From assembly GCF_002224485.1 (NCBI RefSeq), contig NZ_CP022463.1, positions 3,465,775-3,529,774 of the forward strand: a stretch of DNA of 64,000 bases, given 5' to 3'. A model generated the notes under the pieces. That model ran no database searches. It was not told the DNA's origin and saw nothing but the letters and a program-made list of their open reading frames with translations. This document shows, piece by piece, positions 63,391 through 64,000 of this stretch (within the stretch, counting starts at the first letter, position 1; each line of letters begins with the position of its first letter). The translations under genes were made by a program, and so were the position numbers. This stretch comes from Sinomonas sp. R1AF57 (GTDB lineage Bacteria > Actinomycetota > Actinomycetes > Actinomycetales > Micrococcaceae).

Positions 63391-63560
63391 CCCTGCCCCC
63401 TCTCTCCAGCCCCCACTCATGGTGGAGAGCCAAGCGATCCGGCATCGATGAGATGCTTCCCAGCGCTTCTCTGCATGAAACGGCGGCTGCCCCGCTGCGT
63501 GGGGTCCAGCCTCGTCGCAGGGCAGCGTGCGCGTTCCGGGACGTCGGGGCGGGGTTCAGC

Positions 63561-64000
63561 TCAGGCGGCGATCTTGCGGCGCATGCGGTCCAGGAGGCGG
63601 CGCAGCAGGCGCGAGACCTGCATCTGGCTCACCCCGAGCTCGGCCGCGATCTCGCTCTGGCTCATCTCCTGCACGAAGCGCATCCGGATCAGCCGCATGT
63701 CCTCCTCGCTCGCACCCTCCAGCGCCGCAGCGAGCATCTGACGCTCCTCCACCCGCTCGAACCCCGGATCCGTGAACGCGACAACACACGAGGACGGGCC
63801 CCCCGCCTCCGGCTCCGACACCCCGTCCAGAGGCTCGATCGCCACCCCGACCATCGCCGAGTCCGCACCCCGGGCCTCGGCCACCTTCCCCGCCGCAGCA
63901 CCCGTGGCCTCGCTCAGCTCCGCCGTGGTCGGCTCACGCCCCAGATCCTGCTCCAGCCGCTCCCGCGCAGCCCGCACCCCCAGGCGCAGCTCCTGCACCG
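63561..64000 (-). CDS. RNA polymerase sigma factor, SigF/SigB type, C-terminal part
   Basis: About 146 codons running off the window edge, so region 2 (promoter -10 binding) is missing. Region 3 is visible (LRLGVRAARERLEQDLGREPTT, TTAELSEATGAAAGKV) and region 4 near the end (MRFVQEMSQSEIAAELGVSQMQVSRLLRRLLDRM), a helix-turn-helix for the -35. It resembles the SigB/SigF group of stress sigma factors. No anti-sigma gene is in the window. Confidence 0.8.
   Translation of the reverse strand, partial: VQELRLGVRAARERLEQDLGREPTTAELSEATGAAAGKVAEARGADSAMVGVAIEPLDGVSEPEAGGPSSCVVAFTDPGFERVEERQMLAAALEGASEEDMRLIRMRFVQEMSQSEIAAELGVSQMQVSRLLRRLLDRMRRKIAA

Overview
The window is very GC-rich, uses many GTG starts, and its gene families point to a high-GC actinobacterium, most likely Micrococcaceae (Arthrobacter or Sinomonas type). 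That placement is an inference from gene families and style, not a database match. No rRNA, tRNA, CRISPR array, prophage or intact insertion sequence was seen. Most of the window is catabolic islands set in ordinary chromosome.

Layout. (1) 1-3314: a small cluster with a CMD-family protein, a DUF2255 protein, a helix-turn-helix regulator, a cupin and an MFS exporter. (2) 3632-15558: an alpha-galactoside/galactose regulon with galE-galT-galK, a LacI-family regulator, a Gfo/Idh/MocA oxidoreductase, a CUT1 sugar ABC importer (two permeases and a lipoprotein, no ATPase) and a GH36 alpha-galactosidase. Four related LacI-type operators overlap or flank its promoters. (3) 15774-18780: a coupled small protein and acyltransferase, a YegP-like small protein and a gene-poor stretch. 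(4) 18829-23782: a tartrate (or D-malate) utilisation cluster with LysR regulator, dehydrogenase, C4-dicarboxylate symporter and glycerate kinase. (5) 24242-24826: a solitary serine recombinase. (6) 25333-34778: a nine-kilobase cluster matching the Cre alkylphenol system: P450, two-part PEP-synthase-like phosphotransferase, SDR, ferredoxin, ferredoxin reductase, HD phosphohydrolase and aldehyde dehydrogenase, followed by a GAF-ANTAR regulator. (7) 35764-37280: a copper-handling group (DUF305, 18-cysteine copper-storage protein, lipoprotein). (8) 37476-46872: universal stress protein, CDF exporter, hydrolase, XRE regulator, ilvD, EamA exporter, DUF2637 protein and a three-gene orphan cytochrome b module. 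(9) 46978-52949: a lower beta-ketoadipate operon pcaD-F-I-J-R plus an aromatic aldehyde dehydrogenase. (10) 53113-64000: transporters, lacZ, small genes, a truncated tryptophan dioxygenase, a duplicated-domain lipoprotein, an aldo/keto reductase, a TetR regulator and the end of a sigma factor gene.

How the parts work together. Region 2 imports alpha-galactosides, releases galactose and feeds it through the Leloir pathway under one proposed repressor. Region 4 would turn tartrate into glycerate and then phosphoglycerate. Regions 6 and 9 form one plausible route: an alkylphenol such as p-cresol is phosphorylated, oxidised on its alkyl group, dephosphorylated and oxidised to 4-hydroxybenzoate, whose later products enter the pca genes. 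The ring-hydroxylation and ring-cleavage steps (pobA, pcaHGBC) are not in the window.

The points most worth a second look are the shared LacI operator set, the complete Cre-like cluster with an ANTAR regulator beside it, a tandem-repeat array that encodes the N-terminus of the pca regulator, a GalE with an extra C-terminal domain, a tryptophan dioxygenase missing its middle, and an orphan cytochrome b module.
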